Assembly (NCBI GenBank): GCA_964606385.1
Contig: CAZSFZ010000007.1
Span: forward strand, 1 to 64,000
Length of the DNA: 64,000 nt
Source of the DNA: Aquincolibacterium sp964606385
Lineage (GTDB): Bacteria; Omnitrophota; Omnitrophia; Omnitrophales; Aquincolibacteriaceae
Reading direction: 5' to 3'
Shown: in pieces, positions 25,016 to 33,276 of the stretch
How the letters are laid out: each line of letters begins with the position of its first letter
Numbering within the stretch: position 1 is the first letter of the stretch
Position numbers and translations under genes: made by a program
Notes under the pieces: generated by a model
What the model was told of the DNA's origin: nothing
Database searches by the model: none
The model's input: the letters and a program-made list of their open reading frames with translations, nothing else

Positions 25016-27562
25016 TTAAATATCAAGATTCCGGACCGCTTTCGCGTGCCGTTCGATAAAGGCGCGGCGCGGCTCCACCGCGTCGCCCATCAAGATCGAA
25101 AAGATCTCGTCGGCCTCGACCGCGTCGTCCAGCGTCACTTTGAGCACCGTGCGGGTCTCGGGATTCATCGTCGTTCCCCAAAGTTGCTCTGGGTTCATTT
25201 CTCCGAGGCCTTTATAGCGCTGAAGCGTCATGCCTTCCTTGCCCCATTGTTTAACCTTCAGGAGCACATCGCGAAGCGCCTTCACCTCCGCGCGGCTTTT
25301 ATTCTCCAAAGACACCTCGAAGCGGACCTCTTCGCCGTCTTCGAAATCCTCGAAATCCAGCCCGAACTTTTCTAGTTTCTTCTTCGCTTTTTCGAACTCC
25401 ACAGCCTCGAAGATCTCGATTAGGGCATAAACATTTTGAAAGGAGACGGGCTCTTCCCCGGTCTCTTCTTTTTTGGTTCCTTTGGCGGGCTTGGCTTTTT
25501 TGTCGTCTTTCTTTTTATCCTCTTTTTTCTTCGCCTCTTTTTCTTCCTCGCGCCGTTCGGCTTCGATCTTTTTCCGGTGTTCTTTTTCCACGTCCGCGAT
25601 ATAATTTTCCGCTTCCTTCTCGGAATAAACAAAAACGTCTTCGTTCTTCTCGAAAAGACGGATCACGTGGGTGGGGAACCCCTTCTTTTTGTCATAAACT
25701 TCCATGAACTTGTGGAGCAGGACCCCTTTCCGGGCCAGCGATTTTTCAAGGTCTTCCATCGCCTGCACAAGCACCATCAGTTCACGGAGCTCTTTGCCGG
25801 CAAAGCTTCCCTTGGACGCCGCTTTTTTGACGCTCGTCCCCTGGATCCCGAAGTCCAGCAACATGTTGTTCATCTGGTCCTCGGTCTGGATGTATTGTTC
25901 TTCCTTACCCCGCTTGACTTTATAAAGCGGCGGCTGCGCGATATAGATGTGTCCGTTCTCGATGAGTTTTTTCATTTTCCGGTAAAAGAACGTGAGGAGA
26001 AGGGTCCGGATGTGGCTTCCGTCCACGTCGGCGTCGCACATGAGGATAATCTTATGGTAGCGCAGTTTTTCGATGTTGAATTCCTCTTCGATGCCGGTCC
26101 CGATCGCGGTAATGATGGTCCGGATCTCCTCGTTGGAAAGAACCTTGTCGATGCGGGCTTTTTCAACGTTGATGATCTTGCCGCGCAAAGGAAGAATGGC
26201 TTGGAAGCGCCGGTCGCGTCCCTGTTTGGCGGAACCTCCGGCCGAATCTCCTTCCACGAGATACATTTCACTGTTCACCGGGTCTTCGTCTGAACAGTCG
26301 GCGAGTTTCCCGGGGAGTGAGGCGGATTCCAGCGCGCCCTTGCGGCGCGTCAGCTCGCGCGCCTTGCGCGCCGCTTCTCGGGCGCGGTATGCAAGCGCCG
26401 CTTTTTCGACAATCTTGTTGGCGACAGGCGGATTTTCTTCGAAGAATGCCGTGAGGTTTTCGTAAATTACTGAGTAAACGATGCCCTCGACCTCGCCGTT
26501 TCCGAGCTTGGTCTTGGTCTGCCCTTCGAACTGCGGCCGCGGCACTTTCACGCTGATCACGGCGGCAAGCCCCTCCGTCAGATCCCCGCCGCTTAGCCCG
26601 CTCTCGATGTCCCTGAGAAGATTTTTGTTTTTAGCGTATTGATTGGTGGCGCGCGTCAAGGCGGTCTTGAAGCCGCTCATGTGCGTCCCACCCTCGACGG
26701 TATTGATGTTGTTGGCAAAAGAAAAAACGTCTTCGCCGTAGCTGTCGTTGTATTGGAAGGCCGCTTCGACCTCGACCTCGTCCTTGCTCCGGTCCACATA
26801 AAAGATCTTTTTGTGGAGCGGGGTTTTGGAGCGGTTGAGATACTGAATAAATTCCGAGATCCCGCCTTTATAAAGGAACACGTGCTCTTTGATATCTTTT
26901 TTGATGCGTTCGTCGCGGATCGTGATCCGGATGCCTTTGTTCAGGTAGGCAAGTTCGCGCAGGCGGTTCGAGAGCGTATCAAAGCTGAATTCTACGGTAT
27001 CAAAGATCTTTTTGTCGGGCATGAAAGAAACGGCGGTCCCGCGCTCTTTCGTTTTTCCCTTTTCCACGACCTTGGTGGCCGCTTTTCCTTCTTCGTATCT
27101 TTGATGCCAGACCTTCCCGTCGCGGCGCACTTCAACTTCGCACCACGAAGAGAGGGCGTTGGTCACCGAAACGCCGACGCCGTGCAGCCCGCCCGAAACG
27201 CGGTACGCCTTGTTGTCGAACTTGCCGCCCGCGTGGAGCGTGGTCATGACGACTTCAAGAGCGGATTTTTTCTGCGTTTTGTGCATGTCGACGGGAATGC
27301 CGCGGCCGTCATCGACCACGGTTACGGACCCGTTCGCGTGGATCTCCACATCCACGCGCGTCGCGTGCCCCGCAAGGGCCTCATCGATCGAGTTGTCGAC
27401 CACCTCATAGACCAGGTGGTGCAGCCCCCGGATCGTGGTGTCGCCGATGTACATCCCCGGCCGTTTCCGGACCGCATCGACCCCTTCCAGGACCTGGATC
27501 TTTGTCGCGTCGTATTTCGCGGTGTTTTCTTCGCCCTTCACTTTCTTTTCTTTTTCGCTCAT
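25016..27562 (-). CDS. gyrB: DNA gyrase subunit B with lysine/glutamate-rich insertion
   Basis: 848 residues. ATPase subunit of gyrase. GHKL motifs: VDNSIDEALAGHA, DDGRGIPVDMH and GGLHGVGVSVTNALSSW. TOPRIM motifs: YLVEGDSAGGSAKQGRD and MCDADVDGSHIRTLL. The C terminus has QRYKGLGEMNPEQLW. It is about 200 residues longer than compact GyrB proteins. The extra length lies between the TOPRIM core and the C-terminal tail and starts with a very charged stretch (KKEDKKKDDKKAKPAKGTKK, about residues 665-690) followed by a folded-looking segment. This resembles the insertion in some Gram-negative GyrB proteins but is more basic. In order dnaN-dciA-gyrB-gyrA, all minus strand. Confidence 0.97.
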   Translation of the reverse strand: MSEKEKKVKGEENTAKYDATKIQVLEGVDAVRKRPGMYIGDTTIRGLHHLVYEVVDNSIDEALAGHATRVDVEIHANGSVTVVDDGRGIPVDMHKTQKKSALEVVMTTLHAGGKFDNKAYRVSGGLHGVGVSVTNALSSWCEVEVRRDGKVWHQRYEEGKAATKVVEKGKTKERGTAVSFMPDKKIFDTVEFSFDTLSNRLRELAYLNKGIRITIRDERIKKDIKEHVFLYKGGISEFIQYLNRSKTPLHKKIFYVDRSKDEVEVEAAFQYNDSYGEDVFSFANNINTVEGGTHMSGFKTALTRATNQYAKNKNLLRDIESGLSGGDLTEGLAAVISVKVPRPQFEGQTKTKLGNGEVEGIVYSVIYENLTAFFEENPPVANKIVEKAALAYRAREAARKARELTRRKGALESASLPGKLADCSDEDPVNSEMYLVEGDSAGGSAKQGRDRRFQAILPLRGKIINVEKARIDKVLSNEEIRTIITAIGTGIEEEFNIEKLRYHKIILMCDADVDGSHIRTLLLTFFYRKMKKLIENGHIYIAQPPLYKVKRGKEEQYIQTEDQMNNMLLDFGIQGTSVKKAASKGSFAGKELRELMVLVQAMEDLEKSLARKGVLLHKFMEVYDKKKGFPTHVIRLFEKNEDVFVYSEKEAENYIADVEKEHRKKIEAERREEEKEAKKKEDKKKDDKKAKPAKGTKKEETGEEPVSFQNVYALIEIFEAVEFEKAKKKLEKFGLDFEDFEDGEEVRFEVSLENKSRAEVKALRDVLLKVKQWGKEGMTLQRYKGLGEMNPEQLWGTTMNPETRTVLKVTLDDAVEADEIFSILMGDAVEPRRAFIERHAKAVRNLDI

Positions 27563-27583
27563 GATTTTCCTTTTAAAAGATGC

Positions 27584-27871
27584 TTATTTCCCGACCAGCA
27601 CCCGAACCTCTTTAACTGCTTGTTCCCCGAGCGCCGCCTGCGCCCGTTTTAATAGCGATTGCCGGTATCGTTGGCTGATCTCGAACGCCAGGACGGAATC
27701 GCTCACGTGAACATACAGGATCCCTTTGGAGGAAAGCTGCGGTCTGGTTTTTTTTACAAGTTTTTCCCCTGCGATGCTTGGCCAGGAGTCTATCAACAAG
27801 CTCCGTTTTTGTTTTTCGGGGTCTTCAAAACCCCGGATCACCTTCGGAAGGATCGATCGAATCTCGTCCAT
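27584..27871 (-). CDS. DUF721/DciA-like protein
   Basis: 95 residues. Matches the DUF721 family core: SWPSIAGEKLVKKTRPQLSSKGILYVHVSDSVLAFEI is the K-H-like domain found in DciA, the ancestral loader of the replicative helicase DnaB in bacteria without DnaC/DnaI. The family is often encoded beside recF, gyrB or dnaN, as here. No recF gene is present between dnaN and gyrB, where it is often found; this small gene takes its place. Start ATG 27869-27871; 33 bases after dnaN. Confidence 0.8.
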   Translation of the reverse strand: MDEIRSILPKVIRGFEDPEKQKRSLLIDSWPSIAGEKLVKKTRPQLSSKGILYVHVSDSVLAFEISQRYRQSLLKRAQAALGEQAVKEVRVLVGK

Positions 27872-27904
27872 GAAATACCGTTCTATTATCGTCCTTTTTC
27901 GCCG

Positions 27905-29005
27905 CTAGTTGAGCTGCATCGGCATGATCACGTAAAGATATCCTTCCCGTCCTCGCACCAGTCCCGGCTTATCGGGATTGGTTAAAGAAATGCTGATGTT
28001 CTCATCCGCGAGATTTTTAAGAACATCCAGAAAATAGCCGGGGTTGAACCCTATCGTGATCTCCTCCCCTTTAAAATCCGCCGAGAGCTCTTCTTTCGCC
28101 TCCCCCATATTCGGGGTTTTTGCGGAAACAATGATTTTGTTTTTAATGAAATCGAATTTGAGCGCGGGTGCCTCGGGAGAAGTTAAAAGAGAGGCTCGCC
28201 GGACCGCTTGGAGAAATTCCTCCCGGTTCGCCTGAACAATCGTTTTTTCTTCCTTGGGAATTACCTGGTCGTAATTCGGAAAATTTCCCTCTATTAAACT
28301 GGAGGTGAGATAAGTGTCCTCTAAATAAAAAATGACTTTATTTTGCGTGTGGATAATCTTCACACTTCCTTCCCACCCTAAAAGCTTAAGAAGTTCGTGA
28401 ATGGTTTTGGAGGGGATGATCATTTCTATGGTTTTCACCTGCTTCTGTTTAAGCTCTTTTTTATAAAAAGCGAGCCTTCTTCCATCGGTCGCCACGAACC
28501 GGATCTGGCTTCCCTGAATCGCGATCAAAACCCCATTTAAAACATACCGTGTTTCATCATGGGATATCGCGAAAGAGGTTAAAGAGAGGCTTTCTTTGAT
28601 CACGGATTGTTCTAATTCAATAGCTTCGTTAAGTGAGAATTCGGGAAGTTTTGGATATTCTTCTTTATCCAGCCCCATAATTTTAAAATTAGACTTTCCC
28701 GCTTTTATATTTACTGTGTTGTTTTTGGTGACAGTGATCTCCACCACCCCCTCAGGAAGTTCTTTAACAATATCAAAAAACTTTCTCGCGGGGACTGTGA
28801 TGCTTCCCCCTTGGATGACCTCCACAGGCAATAATGTGGAAATTCCCACCTCCATATCCGTAGCGATTATTTTTAATTTCCCGTCTTTTTGGGTTTCCAG
28901 CAAGAGATTGTTCAAAATAGGGAGCGTGCTTGGTTTTGAAGCGGCAACATTCACCCCTAAGGTGATCTTTTTTAACAATTCGCTTTTCTGAACCTTAATC
29001 TCCAT
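27905..29005 (-). CDS. dnaN: DNA polymerase III beta subunit (sliding clamp)
   Basis: 366 residues, the usual length for the three-domain beta clamp. MEIKVQKSELLKKITLGVN begins domain I and LPILNNLLLETQKDGKLKI its second strand pair; YVLNGVLIAIQGSQIRFVATDGRRLAFYKK is the conserved domain II stretch. The C terminus ends in YVIMPMQLN, matching the canonical M-P-M-R-L/N end that lies near the partner-binding cleft. Downstream of dnaA on the same strand with 135 bases between them. Confidence 0.97.
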   Translation of the reverse strand: MEIKVQKSELLKKITLGVNVAASKPSTLPILNNLLLETQKDGKLKIIATDMEVGISTLLPVEVIQGGSITVPARKFFDIVKELPEGVVEITVTKNNTVNIKAGKSNFKIMGLDKEEYPKLPEFSLNEAIELEQSVIKESLSLTSFAISHDETRYVLNGVLIAIQGSQIRFVATDGRRLAFYKKELKQKQVKTIEMIIPSKTIHELLKLLGWEGSVKIIHTQNKVIFYLEDTYLTSSLIEGNFPNYDQVIPKEEKTIVQANREEFLQAVRRASLLTSPEAPALKFDFIKNKIIVSAKTPNMGEAKEELSADFKGEEITIGFNPGYFLDVLKNLADENISISLTNPDKPGLVRGREGYLYVIMPMQLN

Positions 29006-29140
29006 GGAAAACTCCTTATGCTTTTATGCTATATTTTAAAAAACAGTAATCAAAGTAGTAGAACTTGTGAAATTGTGGATATCCTACACAACTATCTTAA
29101 AAAGAACGATATATAAAAAAGTTTTTTTGTGGAAAAAAAG
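29006..29140. promoter_or_regulatory. dnaA-dnaN spacer with near-consensus DnaA boxes
   Basis: AT-rich 135-base spacer. ATATCCACA on the minus strand (29074-29082) and TTTTCCACA on the minus strand (29128-29136) each differ by one base from the TTATCCACA DnaA box. They may be autoregulatory sites for dnaN expression or a second DnaA-binding cluster of a bipartite origin. Binding is inferred from the motif only. Confidence 0.5.
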
Positions 29141-30496
29141 CTATTTTTTCAACAAACCCGTTAGTTTTTCCAATAACCCTCTCACCGCGACGTCCTGATC
29201 TCTTTCTTTGGCGATTTTATTGCAGGAATGAAGGACCGTTGTGTGGTCCTTCCCGCCGAAATACTCCCCTATTTCAGGAAAAGAATGAGAGGTTAGCTCC
29301 CGGACAAGGTACATAGCGATCTGCCGGGGACGCACAATAGAAGCGGTCCGTTTTTTGGCGCGGAGATCCGAAACCTTCACGTTAAAGTATTCCGCCACCA
29401 CCTTTTGGATCCCCTCAATGGTGAATTTCTGGGCCTCTTCTTTAAAAGAATCTTTCAGGATCTCTTGAGCTAAGCGGACATCTACCTTAGAGTTTGTCAG
29501 CGTGCAATAAGCCACCACGCGGATCAACGCCCCCTCCAACTCCCGAATATTCGACTTGATCTTTCCGGCGATGAAATAGCACACATCATCAGGCACCACA
29601 ACGGTTTCCCGCTCCATTTTTTTCTTTAAAATAGCCACCCGCGTCTCAAAATCAGGCGGCTGGATATCCGTCACAAGGCCCCACCCAAAACGAGACACCA
29701 AACGTTCTTCCAATCCCGGGATCTCCCTTGGCGGCCGATCGCTTGTCACCACGATCTGCTTGTGAGCGTCGTAAAGCGTATTGAAGGTGTTGAAAAACTC
29801 TTCCTGGGTCGAGTCTTTTTCCGCGATAAAGTGAACGTCATCGATCAGCAAAAGATCCAGCGTCCGGTATTTTGCTCTAAACTGTGGCGTGGACTTGGTT
29901 TGGATCGCTGAGATCAGCTGGTTTGTGAACTTTTCACTGGAGATATAAAGGATCTTAAACTCGGGATGGCGCCGGCGCATTTCGTGAGCGATCGACTGCA
30001 ATAAATGCGTTTTCCCAAGACCGGTCGGACCGTAAATAAAAAGAGGATTGTATTGCTTCGCGGGCGACTCACTGACCGCCACGGAGGCGGCATGAGCAAA
30101 ACGGTTCCCGGGGCCGATCACAAAATCATCGAAAGTGTAGCGCTGATTTAGCCCCGCCACCGCTTCATCCCTTTCCTTGGCGGGAGCAGAACCCGGCGGG
30201 AGGGAGGGGGCCGCCTTGGGAAGCTCGACCACCTGATAGCCCACCTTAAGCGGATGTCCGACCACCTCTTCCACGGAAGAAAGAATAAGGTTCTGATAGT
30301 GATCTTCAAGCCATTTTCCGTAATACTGATCCGGGACGCTTAAAGTGATGGAATCCGGAGTTGCCCCCGAGAGAGAGATGGGCTCAAACCAGGTTTTATA
30401 GGAGCGCTCGCTTAATTCGCGGGCGAGGATGGAACAAATTTTACTCCACAGCTCCGGCAAAGGGACGCTAAGAGGCGAAGAAGAGGCCTGGGTCAC
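29141..30496 (-). CDS. dnaA: chromosomal replication initiator protein DnaA
   Basis: 451 residues with a GTG start (30494-30496) and AGGAAGA upstream. AAA+ initiator that binds DnaA boxes and melts the origin. Domain I spans the first ~85 residues (LWSKICSILARELSERSYKTW), followed by a short Pro/Ala linker. The AAA+ core has Walker A GPTGLGKTHLLQ, Walker B LLLIDDVHFI and sensor motif TSDRPPREI. The C-terminal DnaA signature is RPRQIAMYLVRELTSHSFPE with GGKDHTTVLHSCNKI, which reads the box. Standard length. It is the first minus-strand gene left of the origin spacer. Confidence 0.98.
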   Translation of the reverse strand: MTQASSSPLSVPLPELWSKICSILARELSERSYKTWFEPISLSGATPDSITLSVPDQYYGKWLEDHYQNLILSSVEEVVGHPLKVGYQVVELPKAAPSLPPGSAPAKERDEAVAGLNQRYTFDDFVIGPGNRFAHAASVAVSESPAKQYNPLFIYGPTGLGKTHLLQSIAHEMRRRHPEFKILYISSEKFTNQLISAIQTKSTPQFRAKYRTLDLLLIDDVHFIAEKDSTQEEFFNTFNTLYDAHKQIVVTSDRPPREIPGLEERLVSRFGWGLVTDIQPPDFETRVAILKKKMERETVVVPDDVCYFIAGKIKSNIRELEGALIRVVAYCTLTNSKVDVRLAQEILKDSFKEEAQKFTIEGIQKVVAEYFNVKVSDLRAKKRTASIVRPRQIAMYLVRELTSHSFPEIGEYFGGKDHTTVLHSCNKIAKERDQDVAVRGLLEKLTGLLKK

Positions 30497-30615
30497 AAAG
30501 ACGAATCTTCCTAAAAGTTATAAACAGGTTATTAATAAGAAAAAAATGACAAAATTAAATATTATATTCTAGCCTATAAAATTTACTTAAAATTAATAAA
30601 TAGCTTTTAAACAAG

Positions 30616-30624
30616 TTATCCACA
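30616..30624 (+). promoter_or_regulatory. DnaA box, perfect consensus
   Basis: TTATCCACA, identical to the consensus DnaA box, directly beside the AT-rich unwinding stretch of the dnaA-rpmH spacer. Confidence 0.85.
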
Positions 30625-30801
30625 ACACAAAAATAAGAAAAATAAAAGTTCGACTCCCCGAAGAGAGGCGAACGAGAGTAACAACAAGAGCCATTCTACA
30701 ATAAAAAAACGGTTTGTCCACGAAGAAACAGAAAAAAATCTAGAGGCAGCCGTTCGCCGGGCACAGCCCGCAAAGAATCTTTTTAGGGCGAAATAAAACG
30801 C

Positions 30802-30830
30802 TGGATATTCCAAACGAAGTTCACTATAAT
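30802..30830 (+). promoter_or_regulatory. rpmH promoter
   Basis: A perfect -10 TATAAT at 30825-30830 with a weak -35 TGGATA at 30802-30807, 17 bases apart. Transcription would start around 30837, three bases before the rpmH ATG, so the transcript would be leaderless or nearly so. Confidence 0.6.
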
Positions 30831-30839
30831 CCACGCCTC

Positions 30840-30977
30840 ATGAAAAGAACATACCAGCCTTCCAAAAGAAAACGTCGTAACAAGCATGGCTTTCTTGCCC
30901 GCACGCGGACAGCCGGAGGACGAAAAGTCCTCGCAAGCCGCCGCAAAAAGGGCCGGAAGAAGCTGACCCAAGTATAA
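30840..30977 (+). CDS. rpmH: 50S ribosomal protein L34
   Basis: 45 residues, full length for L34, with the family pattern MKRTYQPSKRKRRNKHGF and RTAGGRKVLASRRKKGRKK. The start ATG at 30840-30842 lacks a Shine-Dalgarno sequence (preceding bases CCACGCCTC), in keeping with a promoter -10 box only 9 bases upstream. First plus-strand gene right of the origin, directly before rnpA, the usual order. Confidence 0.97.
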   Translation: MKRTYQPSKRKRRNKHGFLARTRTAGGRKVLASRRKKGRKKLTQV

Positions 30978-30980
30978 GCG

Positions 30981-31358
30981 TTGGAGCCTCAGAAACGGCT
31001 CGGCGCCGGGCAGCGGATCCGCCGGCAAAAAACCTTTAAAAACCTCGTCGAAAAAGGCCAGTTCGCGCGAGGGGCGTATTTTTATTTATGGGTGATCCGG
31101 CAAGAAGGAAAAGCAAAAGCCGCGGCATCTCAAAAACCGATGATCGGGATTGTCGTGAGCCGTAAGACGGACCCGAGCGCGGTAGGGCGCAATGCTTGGA
31201 AACGACAGGTACGCGAGATTTTCCGCGAACATCAGACGAGCCTGCAACTGGGGACCGTTTGCCTGGTGAAGGTCCGTCACGCCATGAAGCGTCCGGCCTT
31301 TTCCGCTGCCGAAGAAGACCTGGTCAAGCTTTTCAAAAAAGCAGGAGCTTGGACGTGA
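30981..31358 (+). CDS. rnpA: ribonuclease P protein component
   Basis: 125 residues with a TTG start. Protein subunit of RNase P, which trims tRNA 5' ends. The family signature is in VSRKTDPSAVGRNAWKRQVREIFRE (the R-N-x-x-K-R-x-x-R-E motif). The N-terminal GQRIRRQKTFKNLVEKGQFARG matches the usual R-x-x-x-F-x-x-v-x-x-x-G start. No closely spaced ribosome-binding site, so it is probably coupled to rpmH 3 bases upstream. It overlaps yidD by 4 bases (GTGA). Confidence 0.93.
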   Translation: MEPQKRLGAGQRIRRQKTFKNLVEKGQFARGAYFYLWVIRQEGKAKAAASQKPMIGIVVSRKTDPSAVGRNAWKRQVREIFREHQTSLQLGTVCLVKVRHAMKRPAFSAAEEDLVKLFKKAGAWT

Positions 31359-31564
31359 AACAAATTTTGATCCTCCTTGTCCGATTTTACCGCGCCTGTC
31401 TTGCGCCCGCCCTGGGACCCTGCTGCCGCTTTACTCCAACTTGTTCCGCGTATGCCGAAGAAGCCCTCCGGAAAAAAGGCGCCTTGACGGGCGCCCGGAT
31501 GACGCTTCAGAGGATCTTCAAATGCCACCCTTTTCATCCCGGCGGTTTCGACCCGGTCCCATAA
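31355..31564 (+). CDS. yidD: YidD, membrane protein insertion efficiency factor
   Basis: 69 residues with a GTG start at 31355-31357 that overlaps the rnpA stop (GTGA). The family pattern is complete: LLVRFYRACLAPALGP, CCRFTPTCSAYAEEAL and RIFKCHPFHPGGFDPVP. YidD is a small inner-membrane protein that assists YidC. The open frame extends upstream over rnpA, but the conserved part begins here. Standard position between rnpA and yidC. Confidence 0.92.
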   Translation: MKQILILLVRFYRACLAPALGPCCRFTPTCSAYAEEALRKKGALTGARMTLQRIFKCHPFHPGGFDPVP

Positions 31565-31571
31565 GGAAACC

Positions 31572-33218
31572 ATGGATAAAAACACCGTAAGAGCGATCAT
31601 TCTTGCCATGCTGGTCATGTTGTTCTATCCCGTCTTGGTCGAGAAATTCTTTCCCGGGGCTTATCAGAAAAAACCCGCTGTTTCGCCGTCGGCTCAAACA
31701 ACAGCCGCTCCCGAACCCGAACCTGCGCCCGCACCCGTGCTTAGCAAGCCCGAAACACCCGCAGCGGAAACCGCGCTTGAAAAAGCGGCAGCCCCGGCGG
31801 TTTCTTTTTTCGAGAACGCTTTTTATAAAGCGGAATTCTCCACATTGGGCGGCACGATCACCCAACTGTCTTTTCTGGGCGAAAAAGGGAGACGGTCCTT
31901 CACGGAAACGAACTTTTTTTCCGGCAACTCCCATGAGTCCGGGATCTTCGGGGTCAATGTTCTACGTGAAAAAGCAGACCTCGCCGAAACGATTTTCCGC
32001 ATGGTTCGCAAAGGGGAAAGCGTGGAGTTTTTTTATGAACTGCCCGGAGAATATCAGCTGACCAAAACCTACGTTTTTCGCGAAAACAAACCCGCGATCG
32101 ACCTCGTGGTGCGGATCAAAGACCTTTCCGGCCGCGGAAGGAGCTTCCCCCTCACCTTGAATTACGGCATGAGCTATAAAGAAGAGGACCTGAAAAATTA
32201 CGGCTACTACGACGCCGTAGCCTACGCCGAAAAGCTCCAGAGCAAAGACCTTTCCGGGGTCAGGAAAAAAGGATTTTTCTTTCCCGAGCAGACCTTGTGG
32301 TCCGGGTTCATCAAAAAATATTTCGCACTTCTTGTGAAACCGGACGGAAAGATCATCGAAGGAAGCGCGAAGGCCGACAAACAGAACCTTTGGGGGCAGA
32401 TGACGCTGGAACCTTTGTCGGTGCCCGCGTCCGGCGAGGCCGAGCGGAGCTTTCTGGTCTACGCGGGGCCGCAGCGTTATGAAGAACTCAAAAGCTTCGG
32501 CGCGAAGTTCGAAGATGTTTTTTACCGCGGCTTTTTCGGCGGGTTCAAGGTGATGATCCTCGGGGTCCTGAAATTCCTGAACCAGTACACGCACAACTTC
32601 GGATGGGCGCTCGTGATCCTGACGCTTTTGATCAAGCTCCTGTTCGCGCCGCTCACGCATCTCAGCTACGCCAGTATGAAAAAAATGCAGCTTCTGGCGC
32701 CGAAAATGAAAGCGATCCAGGAACATTACAAAAAAGATCCCGCCCAGTCCCAAAAAGCGCTGATGGATCTTTACCGGCGGAACAAGGTCAATCCCATGAT
32801 GGGCTGTCTTCCGATGCTGATCCAGATCCCCGTCTTTATCGCCATGTTCAAACTGCTTCCCGAAGCCATCGAGCTTCACGGAGCGCCCTTCATCGGATGG
32901 ATCAAGGACCTTTCGGCGCCGGACCATTTGATGGCGCTCCCCTTCACGGTCCCGTTCCTGGGCTGGAACACGCTCAACATCCTGCCGATCACGATGGCCC
33001 TGTCGCAGGTGTGGTACCAAAAGCTGATGCCGACCCAGCCGGGGTCGAGTCCCGAGCAGCAGACCATCATGAACATCATGCCGATCTTTTTCGGTTTTAT
33101 TTGCTACAACATGCCTTCGGGGCTCACGCTTTACTGGACCCTGCAAAACCTTTTTTCGATCATCCAGCAGGTTTTCATTAACCGGATCGTGATCGTTCTG
33201 CACCACGAAGACCGATAA
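31572..33218 (+). CDS. yidC: membrane protein insertase YidC
   Basis: 548 residues. Inserts and folds inner-membrane proteins. An N-terminal anchor (residues ~5-22) is followed by a Pro/Ala-rich linker and a large periplasmic beta domain to about residue 330, the form found in Gram-negative bacteria. The conserved insertase core starts at WALVILTLLIKLLFAPLTH and includes SMKKMQLLAPKMKAIQ, NPMMGCLPMLIQIPVFIAMF, and the last helices IMPIFFGFICYNMPSGLTLYW. The ATG at 31572 lies 7 bases after yidD. Confidence 0.96.
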   Translation: MDKNTVRAIILAMLVMLFYPVLVEKFFPGAYQKKPAVSPSAQTTAAPEPEPAPAPVLSKPETPAAETALEKAAAPAVSFFENAFYKAEFSTLGGTITQLSFLGEKGRRSFTETNFFSGNSHESGIFGVNVLREKADLAETIFRMVRKGESVEFFYELPGEYQLTKTYVFRENKPAIDLVVRIKDLSGRGRSFPLTLNYGMSYKEEDLKNYGYYDAVAYAEKLQSKDLSGVRKKGFFFPEQTLWSGFIKKYFALLVKPDGKIIEGSAKADKQNLWGQMTLEPLSVPASGEAERSFLVYAGPQRYEELKSFGAKFEDVFYRGFFGGFKVMILGVLKFLNQYTHNFGWALVILTLLIKLLFAPLTHLSYASMKKMQLLAPKMKAIQEHYKKDPAQSQKALMDLYRRNKVNPMMGCLPMLIQIPVFIAMFKLLPEAIELHGAPFIGWIKDLSAPDHLMALPFTVPFLGWNTLNILPITMALSQVWYQKLMPTQPGSSPEQQTIMNIMPIFFGFICYNMPSGLTLYWTLQNLFSIIQQVFINRIVIVLHHEDR

Positions 33219-33221
33219 CTT

Positions 33222-33270
33222 CGGGCCACGAGCCACGATACACGAACCGCGTGGCCCGTGAAACGTGGAC
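33222..33270. repeat. CCACG/CGTGG palindromic intergenic repeat, copy B
   Basis: CGGGCCACG (33222-33230) has an exact inverted partner CGTGGCCCG (33250-33258), with additional AGCCACG and AACGTGGA units around it. It fills the space between yidC and mnmG and ends a few bases before the mnmG start codon. Same type as 21068-21110 and 62319-62386. Confidence 0.6.
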
Positions 33271-33276
33271 CGAAAA

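Larger units (their letters stand above)
30497..30839. other. predicted chromosomal replication origin (oriC)
   Basis: 343 bases between divergent dnaA and rpmH. The part nearest dnaA (30529-30613) is almost entirely A/T, including ATTAAATATTATATTCTAG and AAAATTTACTTAAAATTAAT, and is a good unwinding element. A perfect DnaA box follows at 30616-30624, with weaker candidates at 30519-30527 (TTATAAACA) and 30714-30722 (TTGTCCACG). The rest is purine-rich and then becomes the rpmH promoter. The change in gene orientation of the whole window happens here. Only one perfect box is present, so the origin may also use the dnaA-dnaN spacer. Compare GC skew over a longer contig to confirm. Confidence 0.75.
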
